Part shown: in pieces, positions 1 through 9,451 of the stretch
Layout: each line of letters opens with the position of its first letter
Position numbering within the stretch: the first letter of the stretch is position 1
NCBI GenBank assembly: GCA_947501635.1
Contig: CANMWT010000005.1
Location: 62,001-126,000 of the forward strand
DNA: 64,000 nucleotides
Direction: 5' to 3'
DNA from: an uncultured Roseobacter sp.
GTDB taxonomy: Bacteria > Pseudomonadota > Alphaproteobacteria > Rhodobacterales > Rhodobacteraceae
The notes under the pieces: generated by a model
The model's input: the letters and a program-made list of their open reading frames with translations, nothing else
What the model was told of the DNA's origin: nothing
Databases searched by the model: none
Position numbers and translations under genes: made by a program

Positions 1-585
1 TTCATCCTGCCGGTTCGGGTTCACCACCGCCAGGGCGGGGGGCAGTGTCTCGGTGCCAAGGTGATGGTCCAGCACAATCACCTCCGCCCCTTCAGCTGCC
101 GCAATAGGACCATGTGAGAGCGTCCCGCAATCCACGCAGACAATGAGCCCGTGATCCGCGGCCAGCGCCTGCATGGCGGCTTCATTTGGTCCGTAACCCT
201 CGTCGATGCGGTCAGGCACGTAAAGCGTTGCGTGATGCCCCATCTGCCTTAGCCAGACGAGCAGCAAAGCCGCTGAACTGCCGCCATCCACGTCATAATC
301 GGCAAAGACGGCGATCTTTTCGCGTCTGTCCAGCGCCGTGAGAAATCGTGCGGCGGCCGTCTCCATATCTTTCAGGCTGCGCGGGTCTGGCAGAAGATCG
401 CGCAGGGCAGGGGTCAGAAAGGATGCCGCGTCTTCCGCGGGCACACCGCGGCGGGCGAGAACCTGACACACGGCAGCGGGTAGATCGGTCTTTTGTTCAA
501 GCGTTTGTGCCGCGCGCGCGGTTTCTACGTCAGGCCCGATCCAGCGCCGACCTGTCAGGGAGGTATCTACGCCGAGAAAACTCAA
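1..585 (-). CDS. recJ: Single-stranded-DNA-specific exonuclease RecJ, N-terminal part (cut by window edge)
   Basis: Only the first 195 codons are in the window; the gene runs off the left edge. RecJ is the 5'-3' single-strand exonuclease of RecF-pathway repair and of mismatch-repair excision. The DHH-family motifs are visible: motif I ADYDVDG at about residues 95-101 (Asp96, 98, 100 as metal ligands), VDCGT near residue 151, and the signature DHH at 173-175 followed by LGTE. The start is a TTG with an in-frame TGA directly before it, so no longer N-terminus is possible. This rare start hides the gene from an ATG-only scan. glpX lies 42 bases upstream in the same orientation, so the two are probably co-transcribed. 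Confidence 0.93.
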   Translation of the reverse strand, partial: MSFLGVDTSLTGRRWIGPDVETARAAQTLEQKTDLPAAVCQVLARRGVPAEDAASFLTPALRDLLPDPRSLKDMETAAARFLTALDRREKIAVFADYDVDGGSSAALLLVWLRQMGHHATLYVPDRIDEGYGPNEAAMQALAADHGLIVCVDCGTLSHGPIAAAEGAEVIVLDHHLGTETLPPALAVVNPNRQDE

Positions 586-627
586 TCAGATATCCAATGC
601 TGCGCGCGCGATGCGCAAGTTTCACAA

Positions 628-1602
628 TCAGGTTTGCGGTGAATCGACAGGCGTGCGGTAGTTCATGCGGCGCACTGATCCGGTTTTGGACCGCATGATA
701 AGCGTTTCTGTCGTCATCCAACCCGGCTCGCGTTTGACGGCCGGCAGGATATTGCCCGCGGTCACACCGGTCGCTGCGAAAATCACATCTTCAGTCACCA
801 TTTCATCGCGTGCATAGATACGATCCAGATCGGTGATACCTGCTTTGGCCGCCCGCGCCCGTTCATCGTCATTACGGAACAAAAGCCGGCCATACATCTG
901 GCCGCCCATGCATTTCAGCGCCGCCGCCGCAAGCACCCCTTCGGGCGCGCCCCCTGCACCCATATACATATCGATGCCCGTGCCTGGTTCGGCGCAGTGC
1001 ATGACACCCGCGACGTCTCCGTCGGTGATCAAACGGATCGACGCACCCGTGGCGCGCACCTCTGCAATCATCTCCTCGTGGCGGGGGCGTTCGAGAATGC
1101 AAACAGTGATGTCGGAAGTTTTGCAATCCTTTGCAGCGGCAAGTGCCGCGACACGCTCGGCAGGCGACATCGTGAGTGTGACCACGTCTTTGGGATAACC
1201 CGGCCCGATCGCAAGCTTGTCCATATAGACATCTGGTGCGTGCAGCATCGAGCCGCGCGGCCCCATCGCAATGACCGTCAGCGCGTTGGGCATGTCCTTG
1301 GCGGTCAAGGTCGTGCCTTCCAGCGGATCAAGCGCGATATCCACGCCAGGACCCTTTCCGGTGCCAACTTCCTCTCCGATGAAAAGCATCGGCGCTTCGT
1401 CCCGTTCGCCTTCGCCGATCACGACAACACCCGCGATATCCAGCATATTCAGCTGTTCGCGCATGGCATTGACCGCAGCCTGATCCGCCGCTTTTTCGTC
1501 GCCATGACCCACCAGTCGCGCCGATGCGAGTGCCGCCGCCTCGGATACCCGGGCAAGGCCCAGTGACAGCATACGGTCTTGAAATTCGGCATGAGCGGGC
1601 AT
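628..1602 (-). CDS. glpX: Class II fructose-1,6-bisphosphatase
   Basis: The 324-residue protein is full length for GlpX. It hydrolyses fructose-1,6-bisphosphate to fructose-6-phosphate in gluconeogenesis, in the cytoplasm. The lithium-sensitive phosphatase motif DPLEGTT is at residues 92-98, and acidic metal ligands are seen at GDEKAAD (about 34-40) and GEGERDE (about 63-69). No Calvin-cycle genes are near, so a gluconeogenic role on organic acids is the simpler reading. It lies between hom and recJ on the same strand, with gaps of 92 and 42 bases; a hom-glpX-recJ operon is likely. Confidence 0.95.
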   Translation of the reverse strand: MPAHAEFQDRMLSLGLARVSEAAALASARLVGHGDEKAADQAAVNAMREQLNMLDIAGVVVIGEGERDEAPMLFIGEEVGTGKGPGVDIALDPLEGTTLTAKDMPNALTVIAMGPRGSMLHAPDVYMDKLAIGPGYPKDVVTLTMSPAERVAALAAAKDCKTSDITVCILERPRHEEMIAEVRATGASIRLITDGDVAGVMHCAEPGTGIDMYMGAGGAPEGVLAAAALKCMGGQMYGRLLFRNDDERARAAKAGITDLDRIYARDEMVTEDVIFAATGVTAGNILPAVKREPGWMTTETLIMRSKTGSVRRMNYRTPVDSPQT

Positions 1603-1694
1603 CTTGGAAATCCTTCAATTCATTTTGTGTCTTTGCAGGGATATGTACCGACCCGCCGAGACGAGAACAACCGTCTAGGTGGCTGGGCGCATGC

Positions 1695-2981
1695 TCAGAC
1701 GTCCTCGATCCGAAGAGCGACGGGCACGCCCGACAGGACCGCAGTGCCGTGCATGGCCTCCAGTGCCTGCGCAATTGCGTCCGGAGTTGTCTTATGCGTG
1801 ACGATCAGTACCGGGGCTGGTGTGTCTTCGTGGCCGTACTGGCGCATTCTGTCGATCGAAACACCGGCTTCGCCCAAAACGGCGGCGATTTTGGCCAGCG
1901 CGCCGGGTTTGTCGTCAAGCGACATCCGAAGATAGTAGGCGGCAGGTGTCTGTGAACTTGCTGGCGTGGCATGGGCAAGCTTGTCTGCCGACATGCCGAA
2001 TACCGGCCCCGTCACACCGCGTGCCAGATCGCACACATCGGCCATCACGGCGCTGGCCGTGGGGCCTTCGCCCGCACCGGGGCCGCGCAGCACGATCTGA
2101 CCCACCGCGTCGCCTTCAAGAACCACCATATTTGTACCACCCTGCAACTGACCAAGCGGGGACGTATCGGGCACCAGACAGGGTTGCATGCGCTGCTCAA
2201 GGCCGCGACCGGTCATCTGGGCGACCCCCAGCAGTTTAATCTTGTAGCCCATATCGGCCGCTGCACGGATGTCATTGATGCTGACACGCTCTATGCCCTC
2301 CAGAACGATGCCGTCGAAATCCACCTTGGTGCCGAAGGCAAGTGCCGACAGAATTGCCAGCTTATGCGCCGCATCGATACCCCCGACGTCCAGTTGCGGG
2401 TCCGCTTCCAGGTATCCCAGCGCATCGGCCTCTGCAAAAACCTCTTCATAACTCAGACCGGCATCTTCCATTCGTGTCAGAATGTAGTTGCACGAACCGT
2501 TCATTACGCCCATGACGCGCGTGACGTCGTTGCCGGCCAACCCCTCTGTCAGCGACTTGATGACCGGAATGCCGCCGGCGACGGCAGCCTCGTAGCGCAG
2601 CGCGCGACCAGCACCTTCCGCCATCTCGGCGAGCGCCTGACCATGTATGGCGAGCAGCGCCTTGTTGGCCGTGACTACATCCTTTCCCGCAACGAGCGCC
2701 GCTTCAACGGCGTCCTTAGCCGGCCCCTCGTCCCCGCCAATGAGTTCCACAAACACGTCAACATCCGCACGTTTCGCCAAAGCGACCGGATCGTCTTCCC
2801 AAGCGTAAGAAGCCAGTGGCACGCCACGGTCCTTGCCAGCGTCACGCGCCGAGATGGCAGAAATGACAATCTCGCGTCCCGTGCGCGCCTCGAGCAACGC
2901 GCGATGCTTGCGAATGATGCGCACAACACCGATGCCAACAGTGCCAAGACCCGCAATACCAAGGCGTAAGGGCTGTGACAT
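1695..2981 (-). CDS. hom: Homoserine dehydrogenase
   Basis: This 428-residue enzyme reduces aspartate-semialdehyde to homoserine, the branch point to threonine and methionine. The N-terminal Rossmann fold has the GLGTVG nucleotide-binding loop near residue 11. The catalytic domain follows (NGSCNYIL and DVGGIDAAHKLAIL segments). The C-terminus, from about residue 352, is an ACT domain (DDKPGALAKIAAVLGEAGVS), consistent with threonine feedback inhibition. The ATG is preceded by AAAGGAAT at good spacing. It heads a minus-strand run that continues into glpX and recJ. Confidence 0.96.
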   Translation of the reverse strand: MSQPLRLGIAGLGTVGIGVVRIIRKHRALLEARTGREIVISAISARDAGKDRGVPLASYAWEDDPVALAKRADVDVFVELIGGDEGPAKDAVEAALVAGKDVVTANKALLAIHGQALAEMAEGAGRALRYEAAVAGGIPVIKSLTEGLAGNDVTRVMGVMNGSCNYILTRMEDAGLSYEEVFAEADALGYLEADPQLDVGGIDAAHKLAILSALAFGTKVDFDGIVLEGIERVSINDIRAAADMGYKIKLLGVAQMTGRGLEQRMQPCLVPDTSPLGQLQGGTNMVVLEGDAVGQIVLRGPGAGEGPTASAVMADVCDLARGVTGPVFGMSADKLAHATPASSQTPAAYYLRMSLDDKPGALAKIAAVLGEAGVSIDRMRQYGHEDTPAPVLIVTHKTTPDAIAQALEAMHGTAVLSGVPVALRIEDV

Positions 2982-3084
2982 GGGCTGATTCCTTTAGGCT
3001 GACGCGTTCCGTGTTGGCCTTGGCGTGTACCCTGTCGCAGACGAGCGTGCAACGCGCAACAAAGCGAAACCGCAACAGCGGGCG

Positions 3085-3333
3085 CTACTGTGCCTGAACG
3101 CTGCGCAAACGGGCTGCGCGTCCGCGCAATACGGCCACGCGTTCTGCGACATCTTGCGAGGTTTCTTCCGCGCGCTTTTCGGCTTCAACGGATTCCAAAG
3201 CTACCTGGTCCAGCGGGACGAACTCCGGGTAGGGCACATCGTCCGAGACGGAAACCGGTGCGGCCGGAATATCGGGTAACGGACCGCAGGCCGCCGCCAG
3301 CCCGGCAATTGCGCATGCTTTGATGAAACGCAT
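3085..3333 (-). CDS. Small lipoprotein of unknown function
   Basis: The 82-residue product has a lipoprotein signal: positive N-terminus, short hydrophobic stretch and a lipobox LAAAC with the acylated cysteine at residue 16. The mature part is proline-rich at first (PLPDIPAAP) and then a charged, probably helical segment (VEAEKRAEETSQDVAERVAVLRGR). It sits just upstream of hom on the same strand, about 100 bases away. I do not recognise a function. The signal peptide is the main support for coding. Confidence 0.7.
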   Translation of the reverse strand: MRFIKACAIAGLAAACGPLPDIPAAPVSVSDDVPYPEFVPLDQVALESVEAEKRAEETSQDVAERVAVLRGRAARLRSVQAQ

Positions 3334-3396
3334 CTAACCTCTCCTCTGGCCACAACCTTGACGCAGCAGTCGTCACATCGCAAGCAGGCATTGATT

Positions 3397-3410
3397 TGAA
3401 CGCTCGTTCA
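3397..3410. promoter_or_regulatory. Palindromic operator upstream of the tetR gene
   Basis: TGAACG-CT-CGTTCA is a perfect inverted repeat with 6-bp arms and a 2-bp centre. It lies 14 bases before the tetR start codon. The size and position fit an autoregulatory operator of a TetR-family repressor. Binding by this particular protein is inference. Confidence 0.65.
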
Positions 3411-3424
3411 GTTAGGCTGACGCC

Positions 3425-4024
3425 ATGGCTCGAACACAAGGATCACATCGCCAGATCACAGCGCCAAAAATGCGAAAAGCCGCCATGCGCCTTTTTGCCC
3501 AACACGGTTATGCTGCGGTTTCAATGCGCCAGATCGCGGCTGATATCGGCGTTCAGGTCGGCACGCTTTACAATCATACTCCAGATAAACAGACCCTCTT
3601 GTTCGACCTGATGCGCGACCATATGGCGCTGCTGTTGTCAAAGATCGAAGACCGTCCCGAGCAAGACCCCGCCACCCGGCTTGATGACTTTACCCGATTT
3701 CACATCCGCTTCCATCTGCAAAGGCCTGATGCGGTCTTTATCGCCTATATGGAACTGCGCAACCTGACACCGGAAAACTTTGCAACCATCGAGGATATGC
3801 GCCGCAACTACGAAAACCACGTCGAGCGCATCATCCAAGACGGGGTAGATCTGGGCATCTTTCGCGTGGGGGACACGAAAATCGCGACACTGGCGGTGAT
3901 TGCCATGCTGACCGGGGTGACCACCTGGTTCCGGCCAGAGGGGCGATTGGGCCTCGACACCATCGAGGCAGAGTATTGCGCAATGGTCAAACGCGCGCTT
4001 GGCGCACAAGCTGACGGTCCTTGA
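3425..4024 (+). CDS. TetR/AcrR-family transcriptional regulator
   Basis: The 199-residue protein has a typical N-terminal TetR helix-turn-helix (about residues 15-60: KMRKAAMRLFAQHGYAAVS, then MRQIAADIGVQVGTLYNHT) and an all-helical ligand-binding C-terminal domain. A perfect palindrome 14 bases upstream of the start is a likely self-operator. An oxidoreductase of the 3-hydroxyisobutyrate dehydrogenase family follows 79 bases downstream on the same strand and may be co-transcribed and controlled by it. The ligand is unknown; a branched-chain acyl-CoA or related acid would fit the neighbour but is only a guess. Confidence 0.9.
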   Translation: MARTQGSHRQITAPKMRKAAMRLFAQHGYAAVSMRQIAADIGVQVGTLYNHTPDKQTLLFDLMRDHMALLLSKIEDRPEQDPATRLDDFTRFHIRFHLQRPDAVFIAYMELRNLTPENFATIEDMRRNYENHVERIIQDGVDLGIFRVGDTKIATLAVIAMLTGVTTWFRPEGRLGLDTIEAEYCAMVKRALGAQADGP

Positions 4025-4103
4025 AGGTCAAGACGTCGCAAACAGACGCGACAGGCCGCAGCCCTGCGCAAACTGTCAGAGTGAACACGCAATCGGGATA
4101 AAG

Positions 4104-5051
4104 ATGATGAAAGTAGGATTTGTCGGGCTTGGCAATGTCGGAGGCAAGCTGGCGGGGTCACTCTTGCGCAACGGAACAGATCTTGCTGTGCACGATCTGG
4201 ATGCTGATAGGGTCACCCAAATGCTCGCCGCAGGCGCCAAAGACGGCCTAAGCCCTGCCAGTATGATGCAAAACTGCGACGTGGTCATCACCTGCCTTCC
4301 GTCGCCGGCGGCCTCTGCCGCTGTGCTGCAGGAAATGCTACCGCATGTGAACAACACCAAAACTTGGCTGGAAATGTCGACAACGGATGCAGCCGAGGTC
4401 AAACGCATCGGCGCACTGGTGTCGAAGGCTGGCGGCGCTGCGGTCGATTGCCCTGTCTCTGGTGGTTGCCACCGCGCGGACACCGGCAATATCTCGATCT
4501 ACGCGGGCTGCGACAGGGGTACATTTGAACGCATATTGCCGCTGCTGACCAGAATGGGCCGGCGCATCCTGCACACCGGTCCTCTGGGAAGCGCCAGTAT
4601 CCTCAAAGTGATGACCAACTACCTCGCGACGGCGAACCTGCTGACCCTGTGCGAGGCGTTGACCGTGATGAAAGCGGCCGGCATGGACCTTGCCACCACG
4701 TTCGAAGCCATCAGCATCTCTTCGGGCACGTCCTTCGTTCACGAAACCGAAAGCCAGCTTATTCTCTCCGGCTCCCGCGATGTGAACTTCACGATGGACC
4801 TTGTCCAAAAAGACATCGGTCTGTTCCAGAAGATTGCCGAAGACAACAACATTCCGTTGGAAATCTCGCCGTTGCTCATCAGCATGATAAGCGACGGACA
4901 GGCACGCTTTGGTACACGCGCGCAATCAGACCGCATGATCGAACGTCTGGAAGAGGCAACAGGCCTCGACATCCGGGCACCGGGTTTTCCACAAGAACTC
5001 ATCGACGACGAACCCGAAGAGCCCGGCTACGAGGTGACACCCGCCCGTTGA
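4104..5051 (+). CDS. NAD(P)-dependent oxidoreductase, 3-hydroxyisobutyrate dehydrogenase family
   Basis: The 315-residue protein starts at the first of two adjacent ATGs, after a GGGATAA. It has the beta-hydroxyacid dehydrogenase layout: dinucleotide-binding GLGNVG (8-13), the substrate-binding segment DCPVSGG (125-131), and the catalytic lysine in SASILKVMTN (Lys168). The C-terminus carries an acidic tail (DDEPEEPG) beyond the usual helical domain. The family oxidises short 3-hydroxy acids with NAD(P), for example in valine catabolism; the exact substrate cannot be read from sequence. It follows a tetR gene and ends against the convergent serS. Confidence 0.85.
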   Translation: MMKVGFVGLGNVGGKLAGSLLRNGTDLAVHDLDADRVTQMLAAGAKDGLSPASMMQNCDVVITCLPSPAASAAVLQEMLPHVNNTKTWLEMSTTDAAEVKRIGALVSKAGGAAVDCPVSGGCHRADTGNISIYAGCDRGTFERILPLLTRMGRRILHTGPLGSASILKVMTNYLATANLLTLCEALTVMKAAGMDLATTFEAISISSGTSFVHETESQLILSGSRDVNFTMDLVQKDIGLFQKIAEDNNIPLEISPLLISMISDGQARFGTRAQSDRMIERLEEATGLDIRAPGFPQELIDDEPEEPGYEVTPAR

Positions 5052-5136
5052 ATTTCTTTGGTCTCTAAATATCCCCGAAACACCGCCAGCCATACGTGGC
5101 ACGCCAGCCTGTGAAGCGCCCGTTGTGACAGGTGTT

Positions 5137-6429
5137 TCAGGACAGGCGACCGGTAGCGGAAAGCGTCGTTTTACCACCTAGGTAGGGTGCAAGAACTGCC
5201 GGCAACACCACAGAGCCATCCGCCTGCTGACCGTTCTCAAGCACCGCGATCAAACACCGTCCCACCGCAAGACCAGAGCCATTCAGCGTGTGCACATATT
5301 CCGGCTTGCCGCCGCTCTCTGGTTTGAACCGTGCATTCATCCGTCGCGCCTGAAAATCACCTGTTGTCGAGACGGAAGAGATTTCACGGTAGCTGTCCTG
5401 CCCGGGCAACCAGGCTTCGATGTCATAGGTCCGGCGCGCGCCAAAGCCCATGTCTCCTGTGCACAGGATCACGGTACGGTAGGGCAGACCCAGTCGTTCC
5501 AGAATGTCCTCGGCACAGCGCAACATGCGTTGTTGTTCGTCATCGGAATGATCGGGATGGGTGACCGAGACCATTTCGACTTTTTCGAATTGATGCTGGC
5601 GCAGCATGCCGGCGGTATCGCGACCCGCGCTGCCGGCTTCCGAACGGAAGCACAAAGTATGCGCGGTGTAGCGGCGCGGCAGATAGGATTCCTCGATCAC
5701 ATGGCCTGATGCGATATAGGTCAGCGGAACTTCGGAGGTCGGCACCAGCCACATGCCGTCTTCGGTTCTGTAGCTGTCCTCTCCGAACTTCGGCAGCTTG
5801 TCTGTGCCATACATCGCCTCGTCGCGCACCAGCACGGGCGTGTTTGTCTCGACCAGTCCGTTTTCTTCGACATGGGTGTCCAGCATGAATTGCGCCAGCG
5901 CACGATGGATCCGCGCCACGGCACCTGACAGCAAGACAAAGCGCGCGCCGGAAATCTTTGCCGCGGTCTCGAAATCCATGGAAGCCGCCACACCCTCGAT
6001 CTCGAAATGCTCCTTCGGCGCGAAATCAAACTGTGGCACCACACCCCAGCGCCGCACTTCCACGTTGTCGCTTTCATCCGCACCGTCCGGCACGTCGTCG
6101 GCGGGAATGTTTGCAATCCACGCGAGCTTTTCGGTCAACTTCGCATCCAGAGCCTTGGCCTCTGCCTGCATTTCAGCGACCTGCGCCTTTTTCTCCGCAA
6201 CAAGTGCGCGCAAACGCTCAAATTCGGCGTCGTCACCCTTTGCCTTGGCCTGACCTACCTCTTTCGACGCGCGGTTCTGCTCCGCCTGAGCGGTCTCTGC
6301 CGCGCTGATTTTGGCGCGGCGCTCGGTATCAAGTGCCAGTATCTCCGCAGAGGCGGCCGGCTCGCCACGGCGGGCAAGCCCCGCATCAAAGCCTTCTGGG
6401 TTCTGACGAATAGCGCGGATATCGTGCAT
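5137..6429 (-). CDS. serS: Seryl-tRNA synthetase
   Basis: This 430-residue class II synthetase charges tRNA-Ser. The N-terminal coiled-coil arm is evident (heptad-rich, about residues 30-105). Motif 2 ([18 protein letters not shown]) and motif 3 ([16 protein letters not shown]) are intact. The start [11 protein letters not shown] is the canonical SerS N-terminus; an open frame extends about 67 codons further upstream but has no family similarity. It is convergent with the upstream oxidoreductase, with 85 bases between the stops and no clear terminator hairpin. Confidence 0.97.
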   Translation of the reverse strand: MHDIRAIRQNPEGFDAGLARRGEPAASAEILALDTERRAKISAAETAQAEQNRASKEVGQAKAKGDDAEFERLRALVAEKKAQVAEMQAEAKALDAKLTEKLAWIANIPADDVPDGADESDNVEVRRWGVVPQFDFAPKEHFEIEGVAASMDFETAAKISGARFVLLSGAVARIHRALAQFMLDTHVEENGLVETNTPVLVRDEAMYGTDKLPKFGEDSYRTEDGMWLVPTSEVPLTYIASGHVIEESYLPRRYTAHTLCFRSEAGSAGRDTAGMLRQHQFEKVEMVSVTHPDHSDDEQQRMLRCAEDILERLGLPYRTVILCTGDMGFGARRTYDIEAWLPGQDSYREISSVSTTGDFQARRMNARFKPESGGKPEYVHTLNGSGLAVGRCLIAVLENGQQADGSVVLPAVLAPYLGGKTTLSATGRLS

Positions 6430-6520
6430 GGCATGTCCTCGGGTCTGAATCGCTCGTGACCTGCTTATGACCGATCTTTTGACCAATCGTAAGCGCTCCT
6501 TTGCTCTCTTTGGCCCCCCT

Positions 6521-7267
6521 TCACGAGCCTCTTCTGCGTTTTTCGCGTACCAAGGCCTCAGACCACTGATCGCGCAACCAATCGCCAATAGGTGCGATAA
6601 GCGCATGCCCTTGCTGTCCGCGCCGCGCAACGATCACACCGGACAGCTTTTCCACACCATCTTCCCGCGTCACCACAGCCCCGCCTGACGCGCCGCTTCG
6701 GACTTCGCATCCGTAAAGGCGCATCGATTGGCTTTGCCCGCGCAAGGGGCAGTCGTGCCGGCCGCTCAATGCGTGGGGTCTTGCGTTTTCATAACCCAGC
6801 AGAATGGCGTCGCTCGTCACCCAAGCGCCCCGCGAAGCAAGCGGAAGTGGGGCCAGCAATCCGATTGGAACAGGTTCTTTAAGCACCAGAACGGCGATGT
6901 CTCTGGAATAGTTGTGCAAGCCTGTAAGCTGGCCGTAGAGCGGATGTCTTACAACTGTGCGTACCACGCGATGGGCCTTGAACCTGCCCCTGTACCAGCC
7001 AGCCACAAAGTGCAGCTTTGGTCGTGCGCCCCGGACGCTGCGGGTGCAATGGGCCGCTGTGACCACCAGATCAGGCGCAATCAGCGTTCCCGTACAGCCA
7101 GTGCGGGCAGAAAAGCCTGCGCCGTTCACGCGCCCGACCATTTGCCAGTTCGCGCGCTCTTCGGCAGACAAAAGCTCAAGCGTTTGTGCCAGGGCCGCGC
7201 CTGCCATGAAAACCAGCATGACCGCCGCAGACGACACGCACTGCAGGAATTTTTCAGATGCTGTCAC
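6521..7267 (-). CDS. Secreted trypsin-like serine protease
   Basis: The 248-residue protein starts at GTG and has a signal peptide ending near ALAQ (about residue 28). The chymotrypsin-fold triad is visible: His73 in TAAHC, Asp123 in YSRDIAVL and Ser194 in SGASGGAV (where trypsins usually have GDSGGP). Paired cysteines fit periplasmic or extracellular disulfides. No PDZ domain follows, so it is not DegP-like. It ends about 90 bases from serS, same strand. The substrate is unknown. Confidence 0.88.
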   Translation of the reverse strand: MTASEKFLQCVSSAAVMLVFMAGAALAQTLELLSAEERANWQMVGRVNGAGFSARTGCTGTLIAPDLVVTAAHCTRSVRGARPKLHFVAGWYRGRFKAHRVVRTVVRHPLYGQLTGLHNYSRDIAVLVLKEPVPIGLLAPLPLASRGAWVTSDAILLGYENARPHALSGRHDCPLRGQSQSMRLYGCEVRSGASGGAVVTREDGVEKLSGVIVARRGQQGHALIAPIGDWLRDQWSEALVREKRRRGS

Positions 7268-7476
7268 GGTGTACAGGCTCCAGCTATTGTTGCTGTGTAA
7301 AATGCCATGCTAACCGCTGCGGGTCACGCAGATCATATGAACTTTCGAACTATCTTCGTTTGATTGCGCTGTCCGGCACGCATTGCCTTGCAAAGCGGCG
7401 TTCCAGAACATAGGTTCCGCCAAAATTCGCGTGCCGCCTGCGGGTCGGAGCGCTTAGTAGACAAAGGACCTGTCCC

Positions 7477-7755
7477 ATGGAAGCATTCGCCCAGTTTGTG
7501 CCACTGATCTTGATCTTTCTGATCATGTATTTCCTGCTCATCCGTCCTCAGCAGAAAAAGATGAAGGAACATCAAGCAATGGTGGCAGCGCTGCGTCGCG
7601 GGGATCAGGTCATCACGCAAGGCGGTGTTGTGGGCAAAGTCGTCAAGGTTAAGGACGATGGCGAACTCGAGCTTGAGATTGCCGAAGGCGTAAAGGTCCG
7701 CGTTATCCAGAATACGATCGCGACTGTCGTGTCCAAGACAGAACCCGTAAAGTAA
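7477..7755 (+). CDS. yajC: Preprotein translocase subunit YajC
   Basis: This 92-residue protein has one N-terminal membrane segment (FVPLILIFLIMYFLLI, about 7-22) followed by the family motif RPQQKKMKEH and a small cytoplasmic domain with GDQVITQGGVVGKV. It is an accessory of the SecDF complex. It leads the yajC-secD-secF run, with 33 bases to secD. The 209 bases upstream, shared with the divergent protease gene, must hold the promoter; I could not pick a convincing one. Confidence 0.95.
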   Translation: MEAFAQFVPLILIFLIMYFLLIRPQQKKMKEHQAMVAALRRGDQVITQGGVVGKVVKVKDDGELELEIAEGVKVRVIQNTIATVVSKTEPVK

Positions 7756-7788
7756 AAACGTCTTCTAACGCTTTGAAAAGGCGTATTT

Positions 7789-9450
7789 ATGCTGCAAATC
7801 GACCTGTGGAAGCGCGTGCTTATCATCCTCACATGTCTGGGGGGGCTTTGGCTCGCGATGCCAAACTTCTTTTACACGACGGTGGAGCGCCACAACGACG
7901 CGGTCAAGGCCATCGAACTGGGGGCGGCAACGCCCGAAAATGAAGCGCAGCGCGGTGAATGGGCCGAATGGTTGCCGTCGGGCCTTGTAAATCTGGGGCT
8001 GGATCTGCGCGGCGGTGCTCATCTGCTGGCGGAAGTGCGTGTCGAGGATGTCTATGCGAGCCGTATGGAGGCCTACTGGCCGGAAATTCGCGATGCGCTG
8101 CGTCCCGAGCGCGCGACCATTGGCACAATCCGTCTGCAGCCATCCCCAAGCGACGAGGTGCATGTGCGCATCTCGCAGCCCGAAGGGATGCAGCGCGCGC
8201 TGGAAGTGGTGCGCGGACTGGCCCAGCCGGTACCGAGCCTCACTGGCGTTGGGGCCAATGACATCGAGGTGCGCGCGGAAGATGATTTACTCATCGTGAC
8301 ACTTTCCGACGCTGAAAAGCTGGCGTCCGACGAGCGGACCCTGCAGCAAAGCCTTGAAATCATTCGCCGCCGTATCGACGAGGTGGGAACGCGTGAACCG
8401 ACAATTCAGCGTCAGGGGGCGGACCGGATTGTGATTCAGGTGCCTGGTATCGGCTCTGCCGCCGAACTGAAAGCGATCATTGGAACAACTGCTCAGCTGA
8501 CCTTTAACCCCGTGGTCAGCCGCGGATCGGATGCCAACGCCAACCCCGGTATCGGCAACAAACTGGTGCCGTCCCTGGACGAACCCGGCGTCTATTACGT
8601 CATCGAATCTGCGCCCGTGGTCACCGGCGAGGAATTGGTGGACGCCCAGCCTGCCTTTGACCAGAACGCGCGACCGGCAGTGAATTTCAGGTTCAACACA
8701 TCGGGCGCTCGTAAGTTCGGGGACTATACGGCCGAAAACATCGGCTCCCCCTTTGCAATCGTTCTCGACGACGAAGTGGTCAGCGCACCGACGATCCAAA
8801 GCCATATCCCCGGCGGATCCGGTATCATTACAGGCCGCTTTTCAGTCGAGGAATCCACCAATCTGGCGGTTTTGCTGAGGGCAGGGGCCCTGCCTGCCGG
8901 GCTTGATTTTCTGGAAGAGCGTACAATCGGCCCGGAGCTTGGCCAAGATAGTATCGATGCCGGCAAGATCGCCACTATCGTGGCTTTTGTCGCGGTTTTG
9001 GTTTTCATGGTGTTGAGCTATGGCCTTTTCGGGGTGTTTGCGAATGTGGCTCTTATCATCAACATCGGGCTGATCTTTGGCCTTCTGAGCATGATCGGCG
9101 GGACGCTCACTTTGCCGGGCATAGCGGGCATCGTGCTGACTGTCGGGATGGCAGTGGACGCCAACGTGCTGGTTTTCGAACGGATACGAGAAGAGCTGAA
9201 AACGTCCAAAGGCCCGGCGCGCGCCATCGAGCTGGGGTATGAAAAGGCGCTGTCGGCCATTATCGACGCCAACATCACGACTTTCATCACAGCGGTGATC
9301 CTGTTTGCCATGGGCTCGGGGCCGGTGCGCGGGTTCGCGATCACGCTCGGGCTGGGTATCCTGACCTCGGTCTTTACCGCGATCTTCGTAACGCGCCTGA
9401 TGATCGTCATGTGGTTCGAACGCAAGCGTCCGAAGAAAATCGAGGTTTAA
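7789..9450 (+). CDS. secD: Protein translocase subunit SecD
   Basis: The 553-residue inner-membrane protein uses the proton gradient to help complete translocation through SecYEG. It has an N-terminal membrane segment, the LGLDLRGGAHLL motif near residue 67, a large periplasmic region, and a C-terminal bundle of membrane helices from about residue 390, including GMAVDANVLVFERIREE. It is separated from secF by one base. It is somewhat shorter than E. coli SecD, as in other alphaproteobacteria. Confidence 0.97.
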   Translation: MLQIDLWKRVLIILTCLGGLWLAMPNFFYTTVERHNDAVKAIELGAATPENEAQRGEWAEWLPSGLVNLGLDLRGGAHLLAEVRVEDVYASRMEAYWPEIRDALRPERATIGTIRLQPSPSDEVHVRISQPEGMQRALEVVRGLAQPVPSLTGVGANDIEVRAEDDLLIVTLSDAEKLASDERTLQQSLEIIRRRIDEVGTREPTIQRQGADRIVIQVPGIGSAAELKAIIGTTAQLTFNPVVSRGSDANANPGIGNKLVPSLDEPGVYYVIESAPVVTGEELVDAQPAFDQNARPAVNFRFNTSGARKFGDYTAENIGSPFAIVLDDEVVSAPTIQSHIPGGSGIITGRFSVEESTNLAVLLRAGALPAGLDFLEERTIGPELGQDSIDAGKIATIVAFVAVLVFMVLSYGLFGVFANVALIINIGLIFGLLSMIGGTLTLPGIAGIVLTVGMAVDANVLVFERIREELKTSKGPARAIELGYEKALSAIIDANITTFITAVILFAMGSGPVRGFAITLGLGILTSVFTAIFVTRLMIVMWFERKRPKKIEV

Positions 9451-9451
9451 G

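Noticed and set aside
1971-2969. 332-codon frame antisense to hom
   Set aside because: High-GC shadow of a well-supported enzyme gene; no domain.
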